Source: Loripinus fragilis (lineage: Eukaryota > Mollusca > Bivalvia > Lucinida > Lucinidae). Taken from it: a stretch of DNA of 64,000 nucleotides. This document shows, in pieces, positions 48,171-59,615 of the stretch; position 1 is the stretch's first letter; each line of letters starts with the position of its first letter. A program made the position numbers and the translations under genes. The notes under the pieces are model-generated. The model searched no databases, was not told the origin of the DNA, and saw only the letters and a program-made list of their open reading frames with translations. The stretch lies in the NCBI GenBank assembly GCA_964019695.1, contig OZ026522.1, positions 22,746,477-22,810,476 on the forward strand, given 5' to 3'.

Positions 48171-48710
48171 TCCATCCAGTTTTTTATTGTTTCCAACAGA
48201 AGACATATTGCTAGTTATATTCATATCAGTGGTTTACTTGTACACCGTTGCAAAAGTTATCAAAAACTGCTTCAAAATTTGTCAAATTCCCATTTTTTCC
48301 ACATTTTGGAAATTGTAAAAATCTGCATATTTAAACAGTCACGTGCTACTCATGTGTTTAATATACCTTATGTTTTCTTATTCTCTCATAAAGAGCAAAG
48401 TTGGTACAGTATACAAGTATGTTTGTTTCAGAAATTTGATGAACACATTTTGAAGGAATGATCAGCCAAGTATGCCTATTTTTCACTTTTTTCTTTGCAT
48501 TTTCTACAAAGCTCAGCTTGACACCAATAACCCTGGTTACCATGGTAACCAGATGTCATTTTGAAATTTTAAGGCTTGTTTTGCTGTTTGGGGGTCATAC
48601 CGGCTTCACACACAAAGAATGAGAAAAATCCCACACATAGCGTGCCGGACCCCTATGGGAATTTTTTGATTCTTACAGAGAATCCATGTTAAAAACCTGG
48701 CCTTTACCCC

Positions 48711-48714
<4 letters not shown>

Positions 48715-48769
<55 letters not shown>
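48715..48769. repeat. (TG)n microsatellite
   Basis: About 27 perfect TG units, starting 23 bp outside the right inverted repeat of the large element. Confidence 0.98.
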
Positions 48770-48772
<3 letters not shown>

Positions 48773-49009
48773 AAAAATACTCTGAAAATTTGAATGTTAG
48801 TGTCTGTAGCACAAAGCGATGCGTCAAATGACAGACGGTGCAGATCCTGATTATAACACGCCTCTAGCAGCAGCTATCTGATCTAGTTCAGCTCTACACT
48901 GTCTCATAGACCAAGTTTACCTGTAAACCTTTCGATCATTAGCCCGGGTGTATAATCGGGAGTAATACTGGCATGTGGTAAAAATGTTCATAGTCTTAGG
49001 ACGTTTATT

Positions 49010-49195
49010 CATGCGCGGATCCTCAAGAGTGAGTACTGGGGGTCCGGATCTCCCCCCCTGCATGGAAAACACAAAGCTGTCGATTATCTTAGGATTTCTG
49101 GTTGGAAAAGTACAAAGCTACTGATGTCGGGTCATCATCGGACCCCTAGCGAGGCGTCATTTATATGACGTTTCGCTGGCGGGCCGATGGTTAAT
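49010..49195. mobile_element. MITE-D copy, right part missing
   Basis: Begins CATGCGCGGATCC, has GGGGTCCGGATCTCCCCCC and the hairpin GGGTCATCATCGGACCCCTA / ACGTTTCGCTGGCGGGCCGA. Confidence 0.75.
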
Positions 49196-49659
49196 TTCTG
49201 TGTCCGAGCAAGTTTACTGCAATGAATACGGTAAATTAATGCGTCAAACTCGTCTTAAGCCAACAATGTCAAAACCTTAATGCAACTGTACAACTGAAGG
49301 TAATTTCTTAGAAATTCTAATGTGATTCGAAACTTGGCAAATGAAACGCAACTGGGAAAATTGGCGGCCTACTTTAAAGCCGTGGTATGACACATAGCAG
49401 AGTCCGAATAGTACAAATTGAGGTTCATTATTTAGGGGAACTATAGTGCTTTGTAATAGTAAAACCGAAATCTTATTTACTCAGAGCAACTATTTGAAAT
49501 ACGCCTTGAAGTAAAAGTGATTCAGAACTGGGCCATTAACTGTACGCCTTAAAAACAAACAAACACCCCTTCTCTTGGCTCAAAAGCAAAATAAATCAGT
49601 AATAGCTCGTCGGAACATTTCTATAAAGAGCATCAAGGAGGTCTATATATGAGCAACAA

Positions 49660-49891
49660 CATGAGATTTCCAACAATGTGGTATGTGCGATATGCAAGGG
49701 CACAGACCAGCCTGCGCATACGCACACTATGATCAGAGCCTTTGCTAATCGCTTGAAAATTCGATGCCTGGTAAGCTACATGATGTACTGATGAACAACA
49801 TTTAGAGTTTATATTCTTAAAATGAGGTTCCACAGACTCACCTGTGTCTATTAATGTCAAAATGCCACGCTGTTGGAAATCTCATGTCACA
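49660..49891. mobile_element. MITE-L copy
   Basis: Ends CATGAGATTTCCAACAATGT and GTTGGAAATCTCATG. Internal order matches 29343-29575, including CAGCCTGCGCAT and CACAGACTCACCTGTGTCTA. Confidence 0.85.
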
Positions 49892-50042
49892 AACTGAAGA
49901 GGTGACATGCGAGAGTTAAAGCTACAGTGTTACGAATCCGACGTGAGAATGTTGATGTCACCATACAGATCAAATTGAATAAAATGGATAAACGATATTG
50001 CAAAAAGGAGAAAAATAAAATATGAAAAAAGTAGTTACAATA

Positions 50043-50146
50043 ATAAATGCCGCGTATGGGATTCGAACTTACAACGCAGTGCTTAAAAATAAAAATGTGA
50101 TAAATTCACGTGTTCTATCCACTGAGCCACTCAAGTAACCGAGGGA
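50043..50146 (-). repeat. tRNA-like sequence with enlarged middle
   Basis: The minus strand has GTGGCTCAGTGGATAGAAC and GTTCGAATCCC, but the interval between them is longer than in a tRNA and the ends do not pair. It is best read as a tRNA-derived repeat head. Confidence 0.5.
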
Positions 50147-51474
50147 GTAACTGATAATTATAGCAGTATATACATTTACTGTGGTATAAAGTATCACGTG
50201 CATTTCCGTATTAGAACATACGATGGACGCCGAAGATATATTTAGATGCCCAACCGACTGTGAAATTATGTTAATGATAAAGGCCAGGATCAGGTTTATA
50301 TTTTCAAGGTATACCAGCAGATAACAAAAGTTGCCACTAGCTAGCAAAGAGTTAAATACAGAACGACTTATTGATACTACTATTGATACTACTTTCTGAC
50401 TAAAACCTTGGCTAAAGTCAATTTCATTTGGCTCCAACTTTTTCCATTTGGCTAAAGTGTTGACTACAGCAAATTCTGAGCCAGGGTGAGCCCTGAAATC
50501 GGTACTCATTGTGAGTCTTTATCTAATTATGCTATTTCGTGTATCTAGAGGCATGGGAATATTGTGAACGTGTAGTTACGCATAGAAATAAGTAATAGAT
50601 ACACCATTGGCTGTTCGCCTGTACATGGAGATAATCTACGAGCTTTAGCAGCGAGTGGATTATCTTACGTAAAGGTGGACAAACATGGTATAACTAACCT
50701 ATACCACCTTCATTTGTGTAGACCTTGCTCATCACAAGATATTTCGTGCTAAGCTGGTAAGGTTGGCATACAAAGAGTTCTGCTACAATGTACAAACATG
50801 TTCATTATGACCTTTCGACTTTTTCGCTCAAATATTCTGTGTCCATTTAATAGTTTGGAGAACGATATTTGCATGCCATTGTTCAGATTTGCATGTTTAT
50901 TAAGTACCGTGAAATCAAATAATGTAATCAAATAATAATAATAATGAATTACATATATCTGAGCCATTATTTTCACCTCTACCGACACTTCCACAGAACT
51001 AATGATGTCCTTTCGTGTTCTGTGTCAGAGCTTACCGACCATAACAAGCAATTTAATGTCTATTACTGAATCATTCAATAAGCTATTGACAAGTCAGTCT
51101 CTGATGTTTTCGTTTTTATGCCTTTGGCATTGCCTCAAGTTGTTTATCAATGGTGGATTTTCATGTCGTTATCAAATAACATTTAGGCTATTCGGGCTAA
51201 GACACGAATTGTTTACTACATGTATGAGCTACTAGAAGTAGTACGTACTACTTGCCTTTCTAGAGGAGACCAAGGAAAATAATTAACATAAATTTTGCTA
51301 TTGTTACGTTGAAGCAGTGGTATTTATATCAGAATAAAGTTGATTTTAATTGTACTGACTGAAGTAGTATGTGTACCACTTTGGCGTTCTTTTGAGACAA
51401 AAACAAAAACAAACTAGAACGCGCAGTTGATTGGGCGTCATCGCAGATCCCCTCAGTATTTTTAGATCCCGCCA

Positions 51475-52065
51475 GCACTAGAAGACACTGCAATGAAACT
51501 TAAGTGTAAATACATTCACTAGGAGGTTCTGCAGTGACACTTGCGTGAATATACCTTCACTAGAATCACTACAGTGACACATGAGTATGTGCACCTTCAC
51601 TAGAAGGCACACCAATAAAAACCGAGCACATGTACCTTCACCAGGATACAATAGTAACACTTGAGTGTATAATACATCAGTATGAGGCACTACAGTGATA
51701 TTTGAGTATGTGTACTTTCACTTGAAGGCACTGTAATGACACCTAAGTGTAAATACATTCATTAGGAGGTTCTGCAGTGACACTTGAGTGTATATAACAT
51801 CAATAGGAGGCACTGCAGTGATACTTCAGTGTATATACCTTCACAAGGAGGCCCCATAGAGACACTTAAGTACAAGTGTCTTCATAAGGAGGCGTTACAC
51901 TGATAATCGTTGACATGTACCATCACTGGGTGGCTCTGTAGGGACCCTGTAACCCTGTAATACATGTACCCTAAGGTGACACTTGAGTGCATATCCTATC
52001 GCTGAGAAGCACTACAGTGCTACTTGAGAACTTGTGGCACTACAGTGTTGTAGTGTTCTACATAT
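51475..52065. repeat. Minisatellite, about 55-bp units
   Basis: Roughly ten degenerate units of GGAGGCACTACAGTGACACT, TGAGTGTATATACC and TTCACTA. Units vary by point changes and small deletions. Confidence 0.9.
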
Positions 52066-52789
52066 ACCTATCATTGAATTAGGATACATTTTGATAAAAA
52101 CGAGATTGAAAAATTTGGTATCATGATTTTGATGTCTCATTTACAGGGACATAACAATCAGTCCAGAGTGTGAAAATATGTACATACCGTATTCAAATAC
52201 ATATAACCTATTTCTCAGTAATGTGGATTCTATGGGTATTTACAGTTAACCCCTCAATCACTGAAAATCGCCTTCTGCGTTCAGTGTTTTAGTATTCTAT
52301 CTTTTTCTACTACTTTATATTTGTTCATGGAGTCAATTTGTATAATATTTTGGACAGAGCTGTATTGTACCTCAAAGTAGCAAATCTAGTAATGAGTTTA
52401 GCATAATAGCAACAACTCGCTTGAATTCAGGCTGCAAAACTTGTGTATTAATTGGACCTAAAAGTAGCAGATTTAGTAATAATTGTGGTATTGAACCAAC
52501 AAAAAGCTATGACGGTTCTGAATTAAAGATTAATCTATTGATGAGATGTTAGGGGCCTGATGCTTTGACCGTTGTCAGACCCACAGGAGTTTACCTATTG
52601 GATTACTTTTGCTCCGGTATTCAGTTTTATGTACTGTTGAGTCCTTATCTTTGCTTATCTCCTTTTTATATCTTGATTTATATGTTCTAGGAGATAATGC
52701 ATGGATAAGTTAAAGGTATTTCATGTAAACAAAACATCTATGTGTCTTGATCCACATCTGAAATAAGGGTGAGGTTTGCGCCATGAAAC

Positions 52790-53070
52790 CGGTTTAGGCC
52801 CTCCAGAATTTTTTTTTACTGACCGTTCCAAGGCGGAATTTCTTTTGATAATCATTTGTGTTATTTATGTCTTGTGTTTTTCATGCTTTCGCGTCTGTTC
52901 ATTGCGGCCTTGTGGTCACCTTCTGGGAAAGAGCTGACCTGCTTGCTCTTGTTTGTGATATTTAATTGTGTTTTTGTCACTTTCCCATGTGGAATCCTGG
53001 ATCAGGTGTAGTATCTGATTGCATCGATTCCTGATCATTGCCGCATTTCTTACCTTCAATTTAAGTCGTG
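52790..53070 (+). repeat. Dispersed repeat G
   Basis: Begins near ACCGTTCCAAGGCGGAA and continues through TCTGTTCATTGCGGCCTTGT, AAAGAGCTGACC and ATCGATTCCTGATCATTGCC. A tail-only copy follows at 53355-53480. Confidence 0.75.
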
Positions 53071-53499
53071 CAAGGTAGGTAATCTATGCTGACTTCAAGA
53101 AAAACACCTCATCTAAAATTAATCGTGAATATCTCTTAGACTGATCAGACTAAACATATGAATTTTAGTGCATTGTAACATCTAATTAGTCAAGCGTATC
53201 TCAAGAAAACAAAAATGCTGAAAGACAATTTGAGGCATAGAAAACGACCTCGGTTTGAGACAGGGGTCACCAGTTTCGTGCGACACAAGATTTTAGCCAC
53301 ATTTGCTTTGTTTCCAGACACAATCTGTTGACAAGAAAAAAGGTGTTTGATCATTGTAAATTAGTGTGTGTGATGTTTCTTGTGTGTTTTTGTCATTTAC
53401 CCATATGGTGTCCTGGGTCAGATGTAATATTTGATTGTATCGATTCCTGATCGTTGCCTTCTTCCTTACTTTAAGTTTCTTACAAAAGAACATAATGTA

Positions 53500-53915
53500 A
53501 ATTGACCACGCCTCTGGTGGCCATATTTTCTTGACGAATTAAATTCGTTTTGGCCATTTTTGTAGAAAGTCACCCAGTGACTATTATTTTGTTTTGTGAC
53601 CACCGTTCAAGAAGAGAATATCTTCAAAGTTTTTGTTACCTCGATATGCCACGCCCTCTGGCTGCCATGTTTTGACAGTTAAAATGTTTTGATAGCTGTT
53701 TTTTGCAGAGGTGCCAAATTATTTTAATTTTGACCACTGGTTTCAGATGGGACGATTTTAAAGTTTTCTCATAGGTTCATAATGAAAACTGGTCACGCCC
53801 CCTGGCGGGCGTGTGTTTAGACTGATAAAATTCGTTTTAGCTATTTTTGCAGAAGGTCACCCAGTGATTCTTTTACTAAAATATTTTTGAATTCTTACCA
53901 ACGGTTTTAAAGAAG
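53500..53915. repeat. Tandem repeat, about 150-bp units
   Basis: Three units with CACGCC(T/C)(C/T)TGG-type sequence (at 53507, 53650 and 53795), AATTCGTTTT.GC.ATTTTTG and GGTCACCCAGTGA. Confidence 0.8.
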
Positions 53916-54054
53916 ATCCGGGGTAAGCCACATCGGTCGTTTTGATGTATACAAACATTTGTTAAGTGACAACACTACTGTCGTGCCAACGACGAGTGAC
54001 AGTGACGTGTTTAAAAATGTTATGTAAAACACTAACTTTACTTGATTTCTTAAT

Positions 54055-54290
54055 TATTATAATATATGATCTATGACCTATATAGTTTTCTCCTCATCTA
54101 TTCTGACTGCATCTTTGTAAATGGTCGCATTGACCACTTAACGGATTTACATAATGATTTTACGTAAGTACTACTAGATATTACAAATATTGACAAAATG
54201 TTTGATTAAGTTGGCCAAAATTTTAAATTTTCGTGCAAATTGATTGGTTGTAAAGCACAGGGAGGGACAGAGTGATATATAAAAAATCTA
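54055..54290 (+). repeat. Dispersed repeat shared with 17.6 kb
   Basis: Collinear with 17618-17830, including GTCGCATTGACCACTTAACG and TTGATTAAGTTGGCCAAAA. The left hairpin arm present at 17.5 kb is missing here. Confidence 0.7.
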
Positions 54291-54698
54291 ATCATCTAGA
54301 TACATGTAACAATGAAGACCTCTTTTGACCTTTTTATTTATCACCACTACCTACATGTAAGTAGACCAAATCCATGCAGACATGAAGCAAAACATTTTAT
54401 GAAAATACACATACTAAAACTGGTTCTGTTCAACTAAATATTAAATGGGTCCATTGCATTAATGCACATTTTATACGTTATTATAACCTCTCATATTAAC
54501 TGCAATGGCGCCCGTTGACCTGATAAACGTTGCCTATCTCAAGGCATGTGCCTTTATCAGGTCATGAAGACGTTGCACTTTTTGAATGAGGTCGGCAATG
54601 ACATTGAATAGACACAAAAATCTATAAATACTTCATTATCGCTAGTTTGTGCAGACAATTAGCTTGTAAACTGATAAACACAATACCAGGTTCGCGTC

Positions 54699-54822
54699 GT
54701 TTGATATCAAGTTTACCAGGCTCGGCGTTGAGAATGCATGTTGAATTGCTCGGCAAGCCTCGCGATGTCAACACGCATTCTCAAAGCCTTGCCTGGAAAA
54801 CTTGATATCAAAAGACACTCAC
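54699..54822. repeat. Foldback of about 120 bp
   Basis: TGATATCAAGTTTACCAGGC with TTGAGAATGCATGTTG pairs with CAACACGCATTCTCAAAGCC and TTGCCTGGAAAACTTGATAT. Confidence 0.85.
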
Positions 54823-55649
54823 CTAGTATTCTCTATTTATCTGGTCCGCGACACGAGACAACCTACACATATCTTCGGGGTATCTGACCAATTTAGACTC
54901 AAACTAGCCTGCTGAGACTAGATAGAGGCCTGCGATTTATCATATTGCAAGTATGGCTACCACAACTTTCTGATCACGAATAAAATGTGTTGATTAAACT
55001 TCCTTGATGCACAGGCTGGTCTGAGCCTTAAGCACGGATAGGAAACTTCATAAACAGAGCCGCCAATTCTGTATATGAAGGTTGAAAAATCGCCTAAAAA
55101 TCCTAGTGCTCCATTCAGTGCTTTCATGGTGTAAAATAGCGAAAAAGGAAATGTAGTGCTCTGCTCTGGTCTCTCAACTTCTAGACAAAGCTGATGCGAG
55201 CTGCATATTGTGTACAGTTTTTTGATAACTTCATAAATTAAAGAATTCAAACAAAATCGTACAAAGCTGCAAATTGTGTACGGTTTCATCTGGTAAACAA
55301 CATTTATGTACCTCGGTAGGATTCAGGTGGCAAAACAGTACACAATTTGCATCTCTGCGGCTTTAGCTTTCAAATTTGATACATGTTAGACGTTAAAAGA
55401 CCAGAGCGGAACATTACATTCTCCCTTATTTAGTTATATTACACCATAAAAGCATATGATGGAAAACTTACGGTCTTTAGGAGATTTATCAGCCTCCATA
55501 TACAGAACCGGCAAGACCGGCCTCGTCAGATTTCCTTTTCAGAGACGCGGCTTTGTTAATGAAGTCTTCTACTCGTGTTTGGTGTTCGCAATGATGAAAC
55601 AGTCAGATGTTCCATTTTATCCCTTGACATCACTACCCAGCCAGCATCC

Positions 55650-55725
55650 AATCTCGGGCTACTATCGGCCCGCCAGTAAAACGCTATTCGAATGGCATTT
55701 CGCCAGTGGCCGATAGTGGCCCAAT
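55650..55725. repeat. MITE-D central hairpin only
   Basis: GGGCTACTATCGGCCCGCCA pairs with TGGCCGATAGTGGCCC around an ACGCTATTCGAATGGC centre. Shorter relics of the family end occur at 29838-29900, 33685-33725, 35365-35400 and 56095-56150. Confidence 0.7.
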
Positions 55726-55809
55726 TGTACATGCCTACTTGGCATAGGACAAACGGAAACATGGTTCTGAAACGACAGTTTATATAGAGAGTATCTTACA
55801 CATGTTTTC

Positions 55810-56010
55810 ATTTTGTTTATTTTGTGTCGAGGGTTCACGTCCCAGTCACTTTTTTCAGCCATTTCGAGACGCTTCCTGTCTTTCTGGGTTGAACCAGTAC
55901 TGTGTATCGCTTAGGGGTACAACACAGTCTCATCGGTGAATATTGTACATTTGTACTAGTGGCCCATCTGTCGCAAACTTGACATTGTACCACTGAGTCA
56001 CTATGCTCCA
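55810..56010 (-). mobile_element. Diverged SINE-A relic
   Basis: Shares CTGGGTTGAACCAGTACT, the ACACAGT segment and a degenerate ACCACTGAGTCACTATGCTC end with SINE-A on the minus strand, but with many changes and no clear target duplication. Confidence 0.55.
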
Positions 56011-56709
56011 AAAAGATTTAAATATAGTAGCAAGTTTCACTGTAGCTTTGTGATTTCCCATGGAATCTCGACAAGTATTGGTAAGAAACCCTATATTTTC
56101 GTGATTTTTAGGGGGGGGGGTCCGGACCTCCCTCTGGATCCGCACATTGGGTGTAAGATATTATTTATCGTAATTCCTGTACTACAGCCGGAAGATAAGC
56201 TAAAAGTAACCTCAGAGCATGTTTTGGTACATGTAAGTGGACATCGTCCATTATTGTAAACGGATAGCACTGTTTCGTTAATAATGTACATATTGTGCGC
56301 TTATCATTAAAACTTGTCGATGTCGGCTTAGCGCAGCACTTGGTAAGATGGTAGGCCAGCGTGGTGTAGTTTTGGCGTCACTTTCATATTATCTTCCGAC
56401 TACAGTACCAGGGGACAGTACTTGTATAACAAATAGAACATGCGATGTTGTAACGGTTGTAGCCTTGACATCACATAAGTTTATGTCAATTTTAAGAAAC
56501 AACGTTATCCACTGAATAACCGAGACTTATAAAAGAAACATTTATATACGTGTATAGCGTGTCGTTACATACATGTATACGTTGATATGAAGTTGAAACT
56601 AGCTTCGATCCGACATCTTATCTGAGTTGCAGGTTGCACATAAATAAAACCTGTGTAAAACGCTCACTATCAGAAAGACCGAAAATTGGTTATCAAGAGC
56701 AAATATCGC

Positions 56710-56862
56710 TTAATGCAGGTCCAAATATTGCAGAATGCTCCAATGGCCAGGAGCATTCTGCAATACTATCGCGACCCTCATTAAGCTACCATTTGTAATT
56801 AAGATCTTTGTTTTATCTATTTTTGAGTTGTCGTTTTACACAGGTTTTTACTGTACATGTAC
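56710..56862 (+). repeat. Dispersed repeat just beyond the GPCR stop codon
   Basis: Inner hairpin TATTGCAGAATGCTCC(aatggccag)GAGCATTCTGCAATA, then CTCATTAAGCTACCA and CGTTTTACACAGGTTTTTAC. It would form the start of the GPCR 3' UTR. Confidence 0.6.
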
Positions 56863-57591
56863 TTATAAAGCGTCACCATATTTCGGTTTCATTTCCATGC
56901 CTACTAAAGGATCCTCTGTGCTCTCCTGTTTACATGCCTGATAAACCTGTCCACTGTTTCTATGAGTTGAACAATGAGAAAGATTTGTGCTATGTACTGA
57001 CGACATACAGCGCCTTTTTATATCCAAAGTGCCATCATTGCTACTCCGAATTTCCTTGATCCACTTTAAGTTGATATTGAACAACAGGAAGACGAATGGA
57101 TTCGTTGCGGAGTTACTGGCTGCCATTCCGCCTAGAATAGCATATAACTTCTTTGAGATAATACAGTGGTCCCCAAATGACATTATCATTTCAACTACAA
57201 CGTATGGACTGCTACAAAAAATAAAGACTAAAATGATCACAAACGTCATCTTCAGTGTTTTTATCTTCGCTTTCGGCAAGGACGAATGAGTGGTATGCAA
57301 GTGGACTTTTCCTTGTTTAAATACAGAAGCTGGCTTTTGTGTATGACGCGTGGCCTTCGATGCTATTTTTAGAAATATTCTGATATAACTGACTGCGAGT
57401 ATGATGAGCGGAATGATGAAGACGGCCACTACTGAGAATGTTATCCAAGCCTGGCGATGCCACAGAGGTGTTTCACGAAAAATGTTTTCACACATTGCAA
57501 CACCATCCACTTTGTTTTCCCGGAATATATAGAATACTGGAGAGGACACTAACGCAGCCATCACCCAACCCGTTCCTGCAAGCTTCCATAC
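56863..57591 (-). CDS. Class A peptide GPCR, terminal exon (TM4 to C-tail)
   Basis: The acceptor is TTTTGTAG|GTATGG, with 242 codons to the stop. TM4 is VWKLAGTGWVMAALVSSPVF and the second loop carries the conserved cysteine (VAMCENIF). TM5 contains FSVVAVFIIPLIILAVSY and the third loop ends AKIKTLKMTFVIIL. TM6 has the C-x-x-P bend as CSSPYVV, TM7 ends SNSATNPFVFLLFN, and the tail holds RRC, a possible palmitoylation site. The KIKTLKMT block is typical of the vasopressin/CCAP/neuropeptide S/GnRH receptor group, which signal for small neuropeptides at the plasma membrane. The exact ligand cannot be assigned. The TM6 tryptophan is replaced by serine and the NPxxY tyrosine by phenylalanine. The TM1-TM3 exons are not visible to the right within the window, so the gene is partial here. 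Confidence 0.85.
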   Translation of the reverse strand, partial: VWKLAGTGWVMAALVSSPVFYIFRENKVDGVAMCENIFRETPLWHRQAWITFSVVAVFIIPLIILAVSYIRIFLKIASKATRHTQKPASVFKQGKVHLHTTHSSLPKAKIKTLKMTFVIILVFIFCSSPYVVVEMIMSFGDHCIISKKLYAILGGMAASNSATNPFVFLLFNINLKWIKEIRSSNDGTLDIKRRCMSSVHSTNLSHCSTHRNSGQVYQACKQESTEDPLVGMEMKPKYGDAL

Positions 57592-59479
57592 CTACAAAAC
57601 ACACAAAATAATTATACTAAGAAATCAATTAAAATTTACCTGATAGTAAGTTATATACCCATTTAAGTCTAGTTTTCTATTTATGAGCCATAGGCAATCC
57701 GAGCAGGCTCAGATCAGACACTACAATGTTAATGTTTAAATTATTGAATTATTGATTGAATGTGCATGCAAATTGTTGTCCGTATCTTTCTACCATTATA
57801 CAGTTGTATATCATTTTCTACCATTATTCAATTGATGCATTATTTTCCCGTTAACATCAGAATGTGTTTATATGACGCTGTCTCTCTTTTTCTATTTTTC
57901 ATATAAATTTACTTAAGGCAAATGTTCAAAGTGTACTGAAAAAACCCATATTATTTCAAACATTGTTTTTCAGACTTCTTGACTTCTATTGAGATGTGCC
58001 AAAAATCATACTGTGAATTACATTTCTCATAAAATGATCAAATTCTTAAAGCTGCAAAGTCTGTAACTTTGGATCTTTTATTTTTAGAAATAGTGTTAAC
58101 TTTCTAATTAATATAGTTAAATTTCGTAAACCATAACAAGTGAACACTATCAAAACAACAGTATTTAAGTTTAAAATTAACTGTCTAGAATTTCTGGAAG
58201 GATGTTTATAATAACCAACACTAGAAAAAAACTGTTTTATAAGATAATTCACCTTTCCGTGCATGTTTCAGCTGTAGTGAACAGATTTTTTTTTTGAAAG
58301 CGTCCCTTAATTCTATTTTTGATTTATTTTTGTGAGAATGTTCATAATTGCAGACTTGGTCACTTTATTTCGAACCATTTGATCGGTGAAATATACATAA
58401 AAAATCATGCGAGTTTATTGTTACCCCCTTTCTTGAGTGAAAAACCTGATGTCAGTTTTCCAATATATATTTTTATCTGTCAGGCAGCAGTGACAAAAGC
58501 GATGTCTACCTGTCCCGAGCTTAATGTATTAATATCTGAAGTTAGTTTCCCAATATCTATTTTAGCTGTCTAGCAGGATGTCTACCTGTCCTGTGCTAAA
58601 TTTAGTTCATCTCTGGTGGATATCAAGAACTGTTATACCAGTGAAAGCTAGTTTCAGCCAATCTTATGAGATATTTCATAGGGATCATATAGCAAACTCA
58701 TTTGTTATTAATAGTGGATTTTTTTATTGGAATTGTTTTATTCCGTATCATTAAGGTCACTGTCTAGCCTGGATGATGATGCCCCCCACTGGTTCCTATC
58801 AAGTGAACGGGTCATTGCAAGCTACGTGGCGATACAGTGGCCTAATATTTGTATAATACGCTTGGAATATAATTATGATAATATTATAACAACTAAATCA
58901 TTATTTCTCGAAAACTCAACTGATGACTGTTTATGAGTATATAGCAGCTTGCTCTCAACAAATTTATTTTAAGAATTAAAAATATCTTATATACACAACA
59001 TTTTCAGATGCATTTTATTTAAGTGCCGGTTCAGATAAAAATCATGCAAAATCAAAATTTCTTTCCACATGGTGGTCAACAGATTTTAGTAAAAATTACA
59101 CAGTAGGAAGGTTAATGGACCTGCTATTCAGTCCTAATTTATTTTTTTCTGAAATCATTTGCGTTACTTAGAAAATCGGGTTTATATTTTTTGACCATTA
59201 TTTTGACATTTACCTTAAAGTCTACGGGAAAATGATGGCGAAAATCAGCGACATTTTTCGTAACTTGTGTAGACGAGGACGGCAATGTAACATGCACGGA
59301 CATGAAGCTGAATTATTGAACTACGTTGTCAAGAAATAAAATGCTTTGCAAAATGGGTTTGTGTCCAATTATTTAGCGTTTTCTGCCCCTGGGTATCGGG
59401 GTGATTTTGGTACACGGCTTCGCCGTTTCTTTACTTACGCTGGATAGGAACCAGTCTGTTTTCTCTGTAGCTATGAGAA
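57592..59479. other. Presumed GPCR intron or spacer
   Basis: Very AT-rich, with one partial MITE. No TM1-TM3 exon with a D-R-Y/F-type motif could be seen on minus. The receptor's upstream exons therefore lie beyond the window, or are short exons I missed. Confidence 0.45.
58047..58250. mobile_element. Partial copy of the AAAGCTGCA-ended MITE
   Basis: Shares AAAGCTGCAAAGTCTGTAAC and the segments around TTTCGTAAACC and TTTCTGGAAGGA with the inverse of 32045-32425. Confidence 0.55.
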
Positions 59480-59590
59480 ACGTAATCACGTGATACGTCA
59501 TGTGGCACAAAACAACAATGGTGAATTTCGCGGCTAACGGATTGTTGAATGTTGCTGTATTTTTCTAGCAGTTTCGGCATTTAATCACAG
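59480..59590 (+). promoter_or_regulatory. Candidate promoter region of the orphan gene
   Basis: A locally less AT-rich stretch upstream of the first visible exon holds a palindromic E-box inside ATCACGTGAT, a CRE-like TACGTCA and an ATGGTG/CGCGGC segment. This is position and motif evidence only; no TATA box is clear. Confidence 0.2.
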
Positions 59591-59615
59591 TTTCCAATTG
59601 AATCAGAGCATTTAA

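Larger units (their letters stand above)
43037..48691. mobile_element. 5.65-kb inverted-repeat-bounded composite element
   Basis: A perfect 30-bp inverted repeat at 43037-43066 and 48662-48691 (core CATGGATTCTCTGTAAGAAT) continues inward with weaker similarity (CCACGCTATGTCTGGGATTT against CACGCTATGTGTGGGATTTT, then CATGGAAACG against CATGGTAACC). Between them lie two tandem arrays in opposite orientation and a centre with younger insertions. No transposase or helicase frame is visible. The layout recalls bivalve pearl-type/Helentron-like non-autonomous elements (terminal inverted segments, tandem core, microsatellite), but this is inference. Confidence 0.7.
48770..51474. other. Intergenic stretch
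   Basis: Contains MITE-D, MITE-L and a tRNA-like repeat head. A 146-codon open frame on minus at 50069-50509 ends inside the tRNA-like unit and has no recognisable domain. No splice-supported exon was found. Confidence 0.5.
54291..56709. other. Intergenic stretch left of the GPCR exon
   Basis: Contains the 54.7-kb foldback, a related degenerate pair around 54530-54580, a MITE-D hairpin, a SINE-A relic and a MITE-D end. A minus-strand open frame at 54957-55289 and others near 55.5 kb have no domain I recognise. No gene supported. Confidence 0.5.

Noticed and set aside
50069..50509. 146-codon open frame on minus
   Set aside because: No recognisable domain or splice context, and it runs through a tRNA-like repeat head. 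Kept only as part of the intergenic description.
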